64,000 bases of DNA from Charina bottae (lineage: Eukaryota; Chordata; Lepidosauria; Squamata; Charinaidae), in NCBI GenBank assembly GCA_023362775.1, contig JALMGJ010000011.1:25777501-25841500 (forward strand), written 5' to 3'. Under the pieces are notes generated by a model. It was not told the origin of the DNA, did no database searches, and was given only the letters and a program-made list of their open reading frames with translations. Positions 1 through 10,764 of the stretch are shown in pieces; within the stretch, counting starts at the first letter, position 1, and each line of letters begins with the position of its first letter. Position numbers and translations under genes: made by a program.

Positions 1-504
1 GCAGCCAGTACCACTGACGGAGAAAACAGAGGCGGCGGCGCCGGTGGTGAAGGTCGCGCAAGTGGCTCTGGACTGGCGGCGACGCGAGTGGCGGGGCAGC
101 CGCGGCGGTGGCGGCGGCTGCCGGCCTTGCCCCGGTCAACGCTGCGGATCCTGAACTATCTCATCCTCCACGCGCTGTGCCAGTTCCGGACTCGGCAGCT
201 TCCTGTGGAGTGGGCAGGCGGCGCCCCGCCAGTGGACTGGGCGGCAGAGGAGGCAGAGCGCATCGCCGACCGGGCGGCCTGGATCCGTGCCGCCGAGCGA
301 GAGCAGCTGCCCGAGGAGCGCTGGCGGCGGCTGTGGCCGTGGCATGAGTTGGCGCCCTCCCTGCCGCCGATCACGTGAGCGCGGCCTTTACTGTGGGCCT
401 TCCCGGCTGGACTGACTGTTGGATTTTCCCACGGATGATTTTGGTGGGCGGCGGTTTTGCCGGTGGGCGTGTGGGTTTTTTTTGTTGCGTTTCTCCAGTC
501 CCAG
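1..504. other. GC-rich unassigned segment
   Basis: The first 400 bases are CpG- and GC-rich, unlike the AT-rich surroundings. A 96-codon plus-strand frame (88-378) is rich in Arg, Ala and Trp, and an overlapping shadow frame exists on each strand, as expected in GC-rich DNA. I do not recognise the product. The stretch runs directly into a LINE-derived repeat, so it could be the 5' regulatory part of that repeat or the end of an upstream CpG-rich exon or promoter cut by the window edge. Confidence 0.3.
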
Positions 505-812
505 GACTGTTTTCCTTGGAATCATCCCATCTGTTCTCCGGACGGCTGCTTGCAGCCAGAAGATCGCAAAGAGCATTCGGGCTTGACTGGTAAGAGCAGC
601 CAGGAGGCTGGGGCATCACCATTTTCTAAGCAGTACTGTAGCCTTAAAGGGACACTAATACTGGCCACCCCATTTCTAAATCACCCCATTTATTTATTTT
701 TTTAAGTATGTGTACACTAAGAGAGGCTTTCTATAGCAAGGAGAAGCCGGTTCTCTTGGTGCTTATCGTTATTTTGGGGGTTATTTTTTTTAAAAAATTC
801 TTTTTAAGTTTT
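505..812 (+). repeat. LINE-derived repeat, 5' portion
   Basis: This segment matches 61290-61600 closely, including the stretch about ggacggctgcttgc, the phrase gtagccttaaagggacacta and the following T-rich run. There it is the 5' part of a 2-kb insertion flanked by a target-site duplication. Here it stops abruptly at about 812, where the V2R duplication unit begins, so the copy is truncated. There is no coding potential. Confidence 0.6.
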
Positions 813-1612
813 CGGCTTGGGGGGTCTCGGCTCTTCTCAGCTCTTCTTGGTGGGAACAGGCGTAAGTGTAGGCATAGGGCTGCATTAACGGTTGTCTCCG
901 GCACCCTGGTCTGGTTTCTGGTGCCTTTTAACCCTTCGATTTTCCCGCCATTTGTATTAAGAGACCAATTGCGCCTCTCGCTTCTCCACCCTCCTTTCTC
1001 ATGCGCTGATAGGTGGTGGTGAATCCGCCCCCTGGCTTTCACCAATCGGCCACAAGCTCTGTTCTGCTCCATCCCCTAGTTAAATTTTCATGCCTTCCTC
1101 AACCTTTCCCACCTTTTCAACAGTCGGCTCCCCCTCCTCCCCCTCGGATTCAACCTCCATCCTGACAAGGATGATCTAAGTATTTCCAGCATCCTCTTTT
1201 TGCTGTTGGATATTTCAAGTGTACAGGTCTTCTTTCTAACTAAGTTGGAGAGAAAAGTTCATTCAAAGGTGAAGAAAACATGTTTTCTCATTTACTGTGG
1301 GGATTGAAGGAGAAAGTATCGTACCCTTCAATTATCCCAAGACTGGTAATTAATGCTTCTCTTGGTTCAATCTCCTTTGGATTTTCATTTTCCAAGTACA
1401 AAAGAAAGTGAACCATTTTTAAATACACAAATATCTATTTGAGGTGAAGAAAGAATGGAAACATATTGGATCTTTCAGATTGATTTCTGATAGGTTCCTC
1501 TTTTCAAAGGCCCAATCCTATGAGCTCTTTTTTTATCACAAGAGGTTTAATTAAATTTCTGTCAATTAAATAAGAATCCCAATGTAGAAGAAAGATTTGA
1601 CTTGCACTGAAG
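813..1612 (+). other. V2R 5' flank, shared by both gene copies
   Basis: From about 813 the sequence is nearly collinear with 23976-24772, up to the first exon of each V2R copy. This marks the 5' edge of the duplicated unit. It contains a GC-richer block near 820-1080, with a CCAAT pentamer inside caccaatcggcc near 1040. An AT-rich stretch then runs up to the start codon. The promoter and any 5' untranslated exon must lie here if they are within the unit. I see no clear TATA box. Confidence 0.45.
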
Positions 1613-4378
1613 ATGGTGCTTCTAGTACCTTTGCTGGTAGCCCTGTTCTCTCCTAAAGCATGCAAGGCTTATAATGTGAATTGTAAAATCCATACGCCTC
1701 ATAAGCCACAACATACATATCACGAATCAGGAGACGTTATAATTGGTGGCATAGCAACTCTAGGATCTTTCTTGGACAATGCTATAAGTTTCAGTGAAGA
1801 GCCCCCACCATCATTGCATGAAGACCTGATGTAAGAACTTTTACTTTCCTGTATTTACTTAGAAGATTTAGCAGTCCTAAAGATGCAGCCTAAAGAAGGA
1901 TTAATTAGCTTAATGTTTCTTAATCTAGAAACATAGAAATAATGGAGCTCCTTCTTCCCGACACTGTGGGGAGTGAATGTGCCACATCTTAGACTGGATA
2001 AACTCTGAGTGTGTTGTGGATCTAAGTAAGGCTTAATTCTAAGTAATGTGATATGATCTCCCTATTTGTCTAACTACATCTTCAGAGTCTTCTGAATTAT
2101 TCATGTTTTCTTTCACTACTTCTATATTACACCAATTTATCTCAGCCTCATCTGATATCTCACTTTCTGATTTAATTCCTGCACCTGATTTCTGATTTTA
2201 TTTCTTTACTCAGTAGATTTGCATTTTTATATGAAGGACCTGTTTGATCCACTACATGTGCCAGTGGTTTCCTTTTTTCTTTTTGTGGACCATATTTGAC
2301 CATATTTGAGGTACAACAAATAATGAAACATGTGAAGGTCCCACTTTTCTTTTTATTATGTTTTAATTCTTTTTAAAAATTTTATTATCTTGTTCTAAAT
2401 CTTAATACATTATATTGTTTCGATGCAGTAAGATTTATATAGTATTGATTTAAGATTATTAACACTCTAATGTTTAGAGAAGCTTAGACTGTTAAGGATA
2501 AAATAAAAAAGAGGTATTAAATCAATATTAATTACAATTTAGGATATCAATGTAAGTGAGTGTAAGATTATTTGACTTTTTCAACCAGAGCTGACTACAA
2601 TGTTTTTAAAAAACGCACTACAGATTTCATCAAAGTATTTGTTGTACAATAAAGGTTTCATTTTTAAGCTGATTATTTAGTATTAAGGTCTCCATTGTAT
2701 TGTTACTTAATGTTAAGGGAAAAGAAAAATTGAAAAGAGAAAATCTCTTGCGTTTCTAACTTCTCCCTTTTTGTCTAATCTACAAATGTTTATCAACATT
2801 TGAGCCCCCTTAGAAGCCAGACTATAAATGATTATTTTGCCATCCTGTGTGATGTATTGTCTGCATGAGAACCATTCTTGCTTGAAATTGGCTAAACTTC
2901 TGTTGTGAATATATGCACAATAAATTGTGATGTTTCTTGTTGACATTTTCCCCCTTAAAATATAACTAGTAAGAAAAGGTGTGGTTTCATTTCAAATTTA
3001 AATTCCAAAATTTCCTGCATTGTCCTATGTATATCTTTACAGTACTTTGGGTTTTCTTTTTCATGTCCAGCACATGTGGTAAAACTTTCCATCTGTTTCA
3101 TGGCATTTCCAACATTTATTACTGTATGATTTGTATATAATACTGAGGGTGCAATGTACCATCCGTAAAACATTTTAAGGTCCCACTTTTCTAAATCCCA
3201 GGGTTCCATCCATCGTATTAAAAATGAATTCAAGGAAGGAAATTGGTCTTTATCACAAAAACTTTAAACCCTCTTGATTTAATTATATTTAGTATTGGAA
3301 TCATACAGGACCTTTTTAAATCCCCTCAATATTAAGTTGAATCTTTCTTTTTTCCCCAGTTTTCCAAAACACTACCTTGTATGGAAGACTCTCTAAATTT
3401 ATAGAGCTTATTTTCTCTTGTAGTGTACAGCCTAAGAATTACCAGCACATCCTGGCCCTGGTATTTGCAGTGAAGGAGATCAATGAAAACCCTCATCTCT
3501 TACCCAACGTCACCTTGGGCTTCCACATCTATGACAGTCACTTCAGCGCACAGAAGACCTACCATGCCACAATGTTACTGCTTTACAACCTAAAGCGCTT
3601 TGTTCCTAACTACATCTGTGGCATCCAGAATAATCTGACAGCAGTGATTGGGGGACTGGACTCCAAAACCTCCATTTACATTTCAAATATCTTGGATAAC
3701 TACAAGGTTCCACAGGTAGAGTATATCAGCCTCAGATAATGTCTAACTATTGGAGCACCATATCATTTCTTACTTTTCTGGATGTTCAAGATTTTTTAAA
3801 ATCTGTAAATCAGAGAAAGCAAATGGAATTTTTATTAACAGTATTTCCACATTTAATGTGTTACTTATTACTTTTCTTAGAAAAAAGTTTAAGGCAATTT
3901 ATAGTATTTTTAGCCAAAAAAGAAGGCAAGTGCAAATAATAGTACTAATGAATAACATTATTCAGTAGATTATGATGTACTGAAATGTAATGATTTCCAC
4001 AAGAGCAGTAGTTTTAATCTTGTGCAGCATCTGATGTACCAACTCAAAGGCTAAGATAAGATAGTTGAATCAGTTTTGTTCTCTAGACGTGATCTGTTAG
4101 AGGATATGAAAGCCAAAGGGAGAGAGAAGAAGAGAATACTTACTGTCTTTTACTCTAGAGAAAGAGAAGGAGGCAAAACTAATGAAGGAATGAAAAAGGA
4201 ACACAGAGGTGCAGCAAACTGAATGACTGTTTCTTTGAAATTATTTATATTTGCATATTTGTAAAATTGTAAATTAAGCTGAGTATAATGCATATATTTC
4301 TAAATTGGGAGCTCATCTAGCTTTAAAATATATAGAACATCCCATCCATTCATATTAGTTAAGGGAATTTCTTTAAAC

Positions 4379-4591
4379 CTAATTTAATCATCTGTAGCTT
4401 GAATCATGTCAACTGGATTTCTATTTTCTTAGTGGAAACGTTTCACTCCTTATCCAAGGAGCTTCTTCAGTCTGAAGAATAAGGAGTGAAACGTTTCCAC
4501 TAAGAAAATAGAAATCCAGTTGACATGATTCAAGCTACAGACAATTCCACCTGGATGACTGAGAACCTTCATAGACTAATTTAATCATCTG
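4379..4591. mobile_element. Penelope-like hairpin insertion with 16-bp target duplication
   Basis: The insertion (4395-4575) is absent from the matching intron of copy 2 (near 27230). It is flanked by ctaatttaatcatctg at 4379-4394 and 4576-4591. Its two arms (about 4392-4454 and 4478-4541) are inverted copies of each other over roughly 60 bases, so the strand can fold into one long hairpin. The loop contains a hammerhead-like core typical of Penelope-like retroelements. It inserted after the V2R duplication. Confidence 0.75.
4441..4470 (-). ncRNA. Hammerhead-ribozyme-like core (Penelope-like element)
   Basis: On the minus strand the order is CTGAAGA (4464-4470, fitting the CUGANGA box), a 5-bp stem II (GCTCC with GGAGT, one G-U pair) closing an 8-nt loop, then GAAAC followed by GTT. 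This is the minimal hammerhead layout with a very short helix III known from Penelope-like elements. The call rests on motif order only; self-cleavage is not shown. Confidence 0.55.
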
Positions 4592-5148
4592 CTTCCATTA
4601 CAAACATGGTGAGAGTTATGACAAAATATTTTCATCATGTTTTTTGTCCAACTACTCCATCACCATTTTCCTGAGACACAGCTTAAAATAATGAAATTGT
4701 ACATGGATGCATGAGGAATTATTTCTCAGATGCAAATATTACATTAATGAACCACAGCACATGAATTCACAATTTGGAGCTTAAAGCCTGCTTTTCGGAT
4801 AAGATAATGCACAGAGTATTGTCTGGAAAAGTGGGGGTTCAGAGCAATACACTTAAAAGAGAGGAATATCTCTGGAGGATCAAGGGCCATCTTCTGATGA
4901 ACAACATCCCTATCCATGTTGTCCAAGTACTTACATCCCTCAAACTAAGCACTCAGACAGGATTAAAAGTGATCTCTGTGGAGTCATGTAGTGATTCTTA
5001 GTTGCATCAGTAAGAGTTTTTCAGCAGTATGTGTTCCATAATTGTAGTGTAGCTCATAGATTAATGAGACAAGGAATTATTTGCAGATAAAGCATTCCCT
5101 GTATAACCATTGTTAAAGTTCTTAAACAGCTATTGTATAATATATATA

Positions 5149-5172
5149 TGTGTATGTGTATGTGTATGTGCA

Positions 5173-5233
<61 letters not shown>

Positions 5234-5234
5234 T
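5149..5234. repeat. (TGTATG)n microsatellite in V2R intron 2
   Basis: About 14 near-perfect hexamer units lie between short (TA)n tracts. At the same place copy 2 has (TA)n followed by (CA)n, into which element B inserted. The frame across it encodes only a Tyr/Val repeat and is not a gene. Confidence 0.9.
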
Positions 5235-5588
5235 ATATATATATAAATAAATGGAATATATATATTCCATTTCTCATTCTAGCCTACATCCCAGGGATTT
5301 TCTTAATGGTCTTAACTGAATCATTTAAAAATTATTTAAAATACAAAAATGTTAATATTTTGAAAATTCTATTTTTTGAATTTTAAAATAATAGTGTAGA
5401 AATGCAACAAGATAATGGATGCAATTCAAGTGGGAATTTAGTAGATTAACCGATTCCATTATTTTAGCATTGCATGTAAGTGTGAATTCATGACTTTAAA
5501 TTCCAACTTCATCACAGTCGAGGTTTCACTTAAGTAATTAGAGGTTTATTACTTCCTTTGGGGAGATATTTCTGCAATGAATTTTCAC

Positions 5589-6342
5589 TCTCCATTTCAA
5601 CTGGACATGGATTGGAGTTGGTGTGATGGATAACGATAATGGAGAAAGATTTCTAGATATGATCATTCCATTATTTTCTAAGCATGGCATTTGCTTTACA
5701 TTGACAGAGAGAATTGCCTATAGAGAGTCAATTAACAAATTGTCTTCTCTATTTGAAAAAGGTGCAAAATTACATGATAAAATTGTGGAAAGCAAAAGCA
5801 ATGTTATGATTTTCTATGGAGAGTCAAATGCCTTGTTTCTCCTGAGATGGTTACCATATCTGTCAAAAAAAGGAAATGATATACACACAGCAAAAGGGAA
5901 AGTATGGATATTTACATTCCAAGCAGAACTTGCATCAGAAGTCTATCAAAAGGATTGGGATACAAAAATAATCCATGGTGCTCTGTCCTTCACAATTCAC
6001 ACCAACAGCCCACCAGGATTTAAACCTTTTCTTGAAAGCAGAAATCCACTTAACCCAAAAGGCGATGGCTTTATCAAAGACTTCTGGCAACAGGCCTTCA
6101 ATTGTGTATTTGAAACGTCAGTGGTTGACAAGGTGGTTGGAGATCTCTGCACTGGGAGAGAGAATATGGAAAACCTTCCTAAAATTGTTTTTGAAATGGG
6201 CATGATTGGTCACAGTTACAGCATCTATAATTCTGTTTATGCTGTCGCCTATGCTTTACATACCATGTTGTCGTCTCGATTTAGACATAGAAGAACAGTT
6301 GATGAAGGGAGCTTGAACCTTCATGGTCACGTTGCCTGGCAG
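5589..6342 (+). pseudogene. V2R copy 1 exon 3 remnant
   Basis: This piece encodes about 251 codons of the Venus-flytrap ligand-binding domain, starting at the [11 protein letters not shown] segment and ending at the donor after AWQ (GT at 6343). Upstream, the intron text ending aattttcact is joined directly to ctccatttcaac. In copy 2 these two points lie about 680 bases apart (near 36760 and 37441) and include the splice acceptor at 37331-37332. No good replacement acceptor is visible just upstream. Confidence 0.85.
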
Positions 6343-7194
6343 GTAAATGTGGAGAACCTCCTCAGTTAATCAGGAACTGTAGAAAAGAGTATAAAGGAAA
6401 TTGTAAACCATCATTCATTCCATTTCCATCATACTTTACACCAACAGTAATGATGCAAAATGTTTCAATCAAGCTTTGAGTTCCATATTGCACCTTCAGC
6501 TTCTAGACATTTCCCCGCAAATATACAATTGTATCTTTCTAAACTTCTGCCTTTCCCTTTCAATTCTAGGTGCATCACTTCCTGAAAGGTCTTTCATTTA
6601 ATAATAGTGCTGGGGATGAGGTTTCTCTGGATTCCAATGGAGAATTACTAGCAGGTCTGGTTGTAATGAACTGGATTGTTTTTTCAAACCAATCCTTTGT
6701 TAGAGTGAAAATTGGGAAGGTAGACCCTAGAGTTCCCGCAGACGAAACTATCACCATTAATAAAGATGCCATAACATGGCACAGCTGGTTTAACCAGGTA
6801 AGATTGAAATCAAGGCATTTTGGAAAGCTTCTCTTTTTTCACCAGCCATGAAGTCCTTTATCACATGCAAATAACAATATTAGTAGTAATAATAATACTA
6901 ATAATTCTGGTAAGATAAGTCTCCCCAGTTGTCTTCATTATTTCTTGTTGTTATGAATGTATAACTGTACAACTGTACTGTAAAACTTTATTTTTATTCT
7001 ATTTACGGTCTTTCAGAGTAAAAATGTCATTTCTGGAGCATTAACCATGAAGACATATTACTTCCATCTAAGAATAATAGATCATTTGTCATGACATGGC
7101 ACAAGTATACAGATGGCAATGTCTGCCAATAGTTCAACTTAAACTGGTAGGATGTTAACATCTACTGTCATCCAGTGCTGACCAATGAATTGTC

Positions 7195-7345
7195 CAATGC
7201 TCTTTATTTATTTTATCTACTTATATTTCGAATTTTGTCACCACCCATCTCACTCAATGACCGACTCTGGGCGGTTTACAATAAAACTAAAAATAAATAC
7301 AGATTAAAATGCAATAAAATATACTCCTTAAATATAAATGTAAAG
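7195..7345 (-). repeat. LINE 3' end (CR1/L2-like), reversed, in V2R intron 4
   Basis: A TTTA-rich start followed by ccgactctgggcggtttac is the reverse complement of the common LINE tail that reads as a GTAAACCGCCCAGAGTC-type end followed by AT-rich repeats. The same remnant lies at 42160-42310 in copy 2, so it predates the gene duplication. Confidence 0.6.
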
Positions 7346-8323
7346 GTAAATGTAAAACATAAAAAGGGTATCTCAAACTATGCAATGTCATGCACTCAAG
7401 ATTGCCATTGTTTTTTTCTCATTGATGGATTAGTCTCAGCCTCTTTCAGTATGTAGTGAGAGTTGCCGTCCTGGTTCCAGCAAGAAAGTGAAGGAAGGGG
7501 AGCCCTTTTGCTGCTATGACTGCATCTTGTGCCCAGATGGGAAGATTTCAGAGAAGGAGGGTAAGGAATGTGCTGCTTGGATTTAGCAGTGAAATGGTGG
7601 CACTCCTGATGAATGTGGAAGTACCGTTTGTAACCCAGGTATCTTCCTTTAATAATTCTAAAAATGCTTAAAAGAGTCAAAATATGAATACTGAAGCCTG
7701 GAGATTGGCCCTTCCTATTCTATCCCAAATAGAAAACTTCCCAACTTGGGTATGACCTTTTTTAATCACTGAGATTAGCAAACATTGTGTGTCCAGAAAA
7801 GTGAGAATTGCAAACCATTCTTAGAAATTTGACACCTTTCTCTTTAGAGAGAGAAGACATCACTAATGCTTTGATTATGAAAGAAATACTTTTTAGCACA
7901 TTTTCTTTAGAATTTGTGGTAGTGATTAGGTGTTTTAAGAGATACAAAAATCGGAAGACACAAATTTGAGACACTGGCCACAATTATCCAGGGAACATGA
8001 TTTTACTGACATAGCATTATGTATATCAAATTTGAAGCCTATCTCAGTACATAACACCAGTATCATCAACAACATCATCAGTGAACATATGCTACATTAT
8101 TATTATTATTATTATGAATATAAAATATGTACAGTAACTGTTTATCGACACAGACACATAGACACACATTGTATATTTACTATTTAATAGATTATTTATT
8201 ATACATGTAAATGCATAAGGAATATACACTACTTATTAAGTAACCTTATGGCTGAAATGTACAGTGTATTATGGGAAGGTTCCCAAGATGAAGAACACGT
8301 TGTTTGTCTGTTCATTTTTTCAG

Positions 8324-9228
8324 ATAGTAATGAATGCTATACTTGTAAAGATGGAAGCTATCCCAACACAAATCAGACTTCCTGCAAATCTAAGACTGTC
8401 ACCTTTTTGTCTTATGAAGAACCTCTGGGGATCAGTTTAGCCTTCTTTGCCCTTTTCTTTTCTTTGCTCTCAGCCTTCGTGCTTGGGATCTTTGTGAAGA
8501 ACCACAGCACTCCCATTGTGGTCACCAATAACCGAGACCTCACCTACATTCTCCTCACCTCCCTCCTGCTCTGCTTCCTGTCTGCGCTCCTCTTCATTGG
8601 CCGTCCCAAGAAGGGGATATGTCTCCTCCGACAAGCTGCTTTTGGCATCTCCTTCACCATGGCTGTGTCTTCTGTGTTGGCAAAAACTGTCACCGTGGTT
8701 CTGGCTTTCCTGGCCACCAAGCCAGGATCCGGGATGAGAATGTTCATGGGAAAGAGACTCTCCAACGCCATTGTCATTTCCTGCTCTCTTATTCAAACAG
8801 CCATTTGTATGTCATGGCTGGCAACCTCTCCCCCATTCCCAGATTTTGACATGCACTCAGGGGTTGAAGAAATTGTCCTGCAGTGTAATCAGGGATCTGA
8901 GACTATGTTCTATTGTGTCCTAACCTATATGGGCTTCTTGGCTGTTATTAGTTTCATCGTTGCTTTCTTGGCCAGGACGTTACCTGACACTTTCAATGAA
9001 GCCAAGTTCATCACTTTCAGCATGTTGGTCTTCTGCAGTGTTTGGTTCTCCTTTGTTCCAACCTACTTGAGCACTAAAGGAAAGTACATGGTGGCTGTGG
9101 AAATATTTTCTATCTTAACCTCTAGTGCTGGTTTGTTGGGCTGTATCTTTTCCCCCAAATGTTATATTATTTTGATCAAGCCCAACCTTAACAACAGGGA
9201 GCACCTAATGAAGAGAAAAAAGGAATGA
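8324..9228 (+). CDS. V2R copy 1 exon 6, seven-transmembrane domain
   Basis: The exon begins after the acceptor tttttttcag with codon phase 1 (DSNECYTC) and runs open to TGA, 302 codons when the split codon is included. It carries the last three of the nine cysteines of the cysteine-rich linker, then seven hydrophobic segments. The class C tail motif [10 protein letters not shown] sits near the end, followed by a short basic tail. It is nearly identical to 43263-44167. The frame is intact, but it belongs to a gene damaged in exon 3. Confidence 0.85.
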
Positions 9229-9291
9229 GGTTACCTGAGAGTGCCCTTTGCTGTAATTTATAATGTAGCAATTGTGTGTTCCTAATGTAAT

Positions 9292-9297
9292 AATAAA
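9292..9297 (+). promoter_or_regulatory. Candidate poly(A) signal of V2R copy 1
   Basis: AATAAA lies 64 bases after the stop codon. The equivalent hexamer in copy 2 is at 44231-44236, also about 64 bases after its stop, which supports a conserved short 3' UTR. Confidence 0.5.
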
Positions 9298-10004
9298 AAA
9301 GATTCATTTTGGTTTTGCTTTCCACTGTGGATGGTGATCTCAATAATCTTCCTGGTAGCAATATATTTTTCTCCGAAATATGTAAGACTGATCAAATGTA
9401 GTCTGAAGTCATCCATCCCTGAGACTTTATAGCTGATGGTAGAGGTCTGCTTTAACACTTTGATCTCCTTCACTCTTACTAATAACTTTCTGTTTTTCCT
9501 ATTTGAGATCAAGGGGAGAAAGTAGTCCCAGTGTTGCAAATATGAAATCATTGATGGATCACCTAAGATAATGGGCAGAGCCCAGCAAAACCTGGGGAAT
9601 TCAAACTCCCAACAGCAATTCAGGTCAGAAAGTTCCCTCTCTCATTCTCTCTCTCACACACACGCATTCTTTCTCTCTCTCCTGTGAACTTTTAATGACC
9701 TCATCAAGGTCATTTTTGTGGTTCTCTACACATTATCTCAGCTCAACGTATCTTAAAGGATTATTGTTGTGGAAGAAAATGAGAGTGAAGGGCGTAGTGT
9801 ATGCTGCCTATTGCTCCTGAAGAAAGGAGGGATACAAAACTAAGAAATTAGTGAACTAAAATGAAAATAGAGGGGCTTGATAAGATATCAACACCTGGTA
9901 AACAAGTGCCTTTCTGACTGGAAAGGTGAAAGTGGTGACCTTGCTCCTGGTAAGCAAGAGGAGGATGCCATGTAGTGGTTTTTATGGTGGTGGTTATATA
10001 AAAC

Positions 10005-10256
10005 ACCAATTGGAATTACTGAGAAAAGGTATCATCTGTCAGCTGTTGAGGGCACAGTCACATGCCTGATAGGGAGGAAGTTTGTTTGCTTCTTCCTCGA
10101 ACACACCTGCCACGTCAGTATTTTCTGTCATAGCAAGGAGTCAGCAAACTCACCAGGCATACCCATAGGACGAGTGTGGAAATCCTGCAAACTTGTGCTG
10201 TTGATGTTTTGGGGACAGAATGCACCCAGTGCACATTTGGATTATATCTCCTTAGC
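10005..10256 (+). repeat. About 250-bp module, unit 1 of the V2R copy 1 flank
   Basis: It runs from accaattgg to the cacatttgg...tctcc stretch. Related modules lie at 10625-10764, 45398-45650, 46040-46297 and 47418-47660. In copy 2 three modules are separated by the SINE and the Bov-B LINE, so an older tandem array appears to have been opened by those insertions. No coding frame is conserved. Confidence 0.65.
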
Positions 10257-10374
10257 CCTCCTCCTCCACCTCCTTCTCCATTTGATCTGGTTGAAGTAGC
10301 ATAGCAGTCCGTAAATAAATAAGGATATATAAAATATAAGATATAAAAAATAAGGAGATATAATATATCGGAAT

Positions 10375-10625
10375 AGAGCCAGTTTGGTCTAGTGGTTAAG
10401 ATGCTGGGGTAGAAACCAGGAGACTGAAAGTTCTAGTTGTGCCTGAGGCATGAAAGCCGGCTGGGTAATCTTGGGCTAGGCACTCTCTCTCAGCCCAACA
10501 CACCTCACAGGGTTGTTGTTGTGGAGAAAATAGGAGGAGGAAGGAGTATTAGGTATGTTTGCCGCCTTGTGTTATTTATAAAAATAATAAAGGCGGGATA
10601 AAAATTAAATAAACAAACAAAAATA
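10375..10625 (+). mobile_element. tRNA-derived SINE (squamate type)
   Basis: The 5' part has a pol III A-box-like tggtctagtgg (10385-10395) and a degenerate B-box (agttctagtt). A SINE body follows with ggctgggtaatcttgggc and ctctctctcagccc, and it ends in AT-rich ggcgggataaaaat. The same SINE sits at 45790-46038, so it was present before the duplication. It is not a functional tRNA gene because no cloverleaf can be completed. Confidence 0.75.
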
Positions 10626-10764
10626 ACCAATTGGAATTACAGAGCAAAAATATCAGCTCTTAGCTTTCAGGTTGATGGTGATTGTGGAAAGTCTGCAAAC
10701 TGGTGCTGTTGACTTTTGGGGGACAGAATCTGCCCTGTACACATTTGGTTTATGTCTCTGTAGC
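10625..10764 (+). repeat. About 250-bp module, shortened unit 2
   Basis: It starts ccaattggaattacagag and ends cacatttggtttatgtctctg, but lacks about 120 internal bases present in the matching unit at 46040-46297 (joined at gttgatgg/tgattgtgg). The Bov-B fragment follows directly. Confidence 0.6.

Larger units (their letters stand above)
1613..9228 (+). pseudogene. Vomeronasal type 2 receptor, copy 1, broken in exon 3
   Basis: This is a class C GPCR of the V2R family, expected in the vomeronasal sensory-neuron membrane. Exons read from the sequence are 1613-1830 (signal peptide and start of the ligand-binding domain), 3424-3715, a partial exon at about 5589-6342, 6570-6797, 7440-7560 (cysteine-rich) and 8324-9228 (seven-transmembrane, stop TGA 9226-9228). 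GT/AG sites and phases fit the family pattern. Compared with copy 2, exon 3 has lost its acceptor and first 108 nt, so 36 codons are missing, although the remaining frame is open. All other exons are uninterrupted. Exons 2 and 4 are both phase 0, so skipping exon 3 would keep frame but delete about 287 residues of the ligand-binding domain. It is most likely a young pseudogene. Confidence 0.85.

Noticed and set aside
88..378. 96-residue gene at the window start
   Set aside because: GC-rich DNA with overlapping open frames on both strands, no recognised domain and no homologous copy to test it.
4472..4492. Plus-strand hammerhead in the hairpin insertion
   Set aside because: CTGAAGA and GAAAC are present, but the left side of stem II is missing, so no stem can form.
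5150..5386. 78-residue Tyr/Val-repeat protein
   Set aside because: Translation of a (TGTATG)n microsatellite inside a V2R intron.
7175..7456. Plus-strand frame overlapping V2R exon 5
   Set aside because: It is in another frame and mostly crosses a reversed LINE tail; the real exon is 7440-7560 in the frame PLSVCSESC.
8470..8796. Minus-strand frames opposite the V2R 7TM exon
   Set aside because: Shadow frames; the plus-strand class C GPCR sequence explains the region fully.
10385..10440. tRNA gene
   Set aside because: A-box and B-box-like motifs are present, but the sequence is a SINE, duplicated with a LINE-like tail and without a complete cloverleaf.
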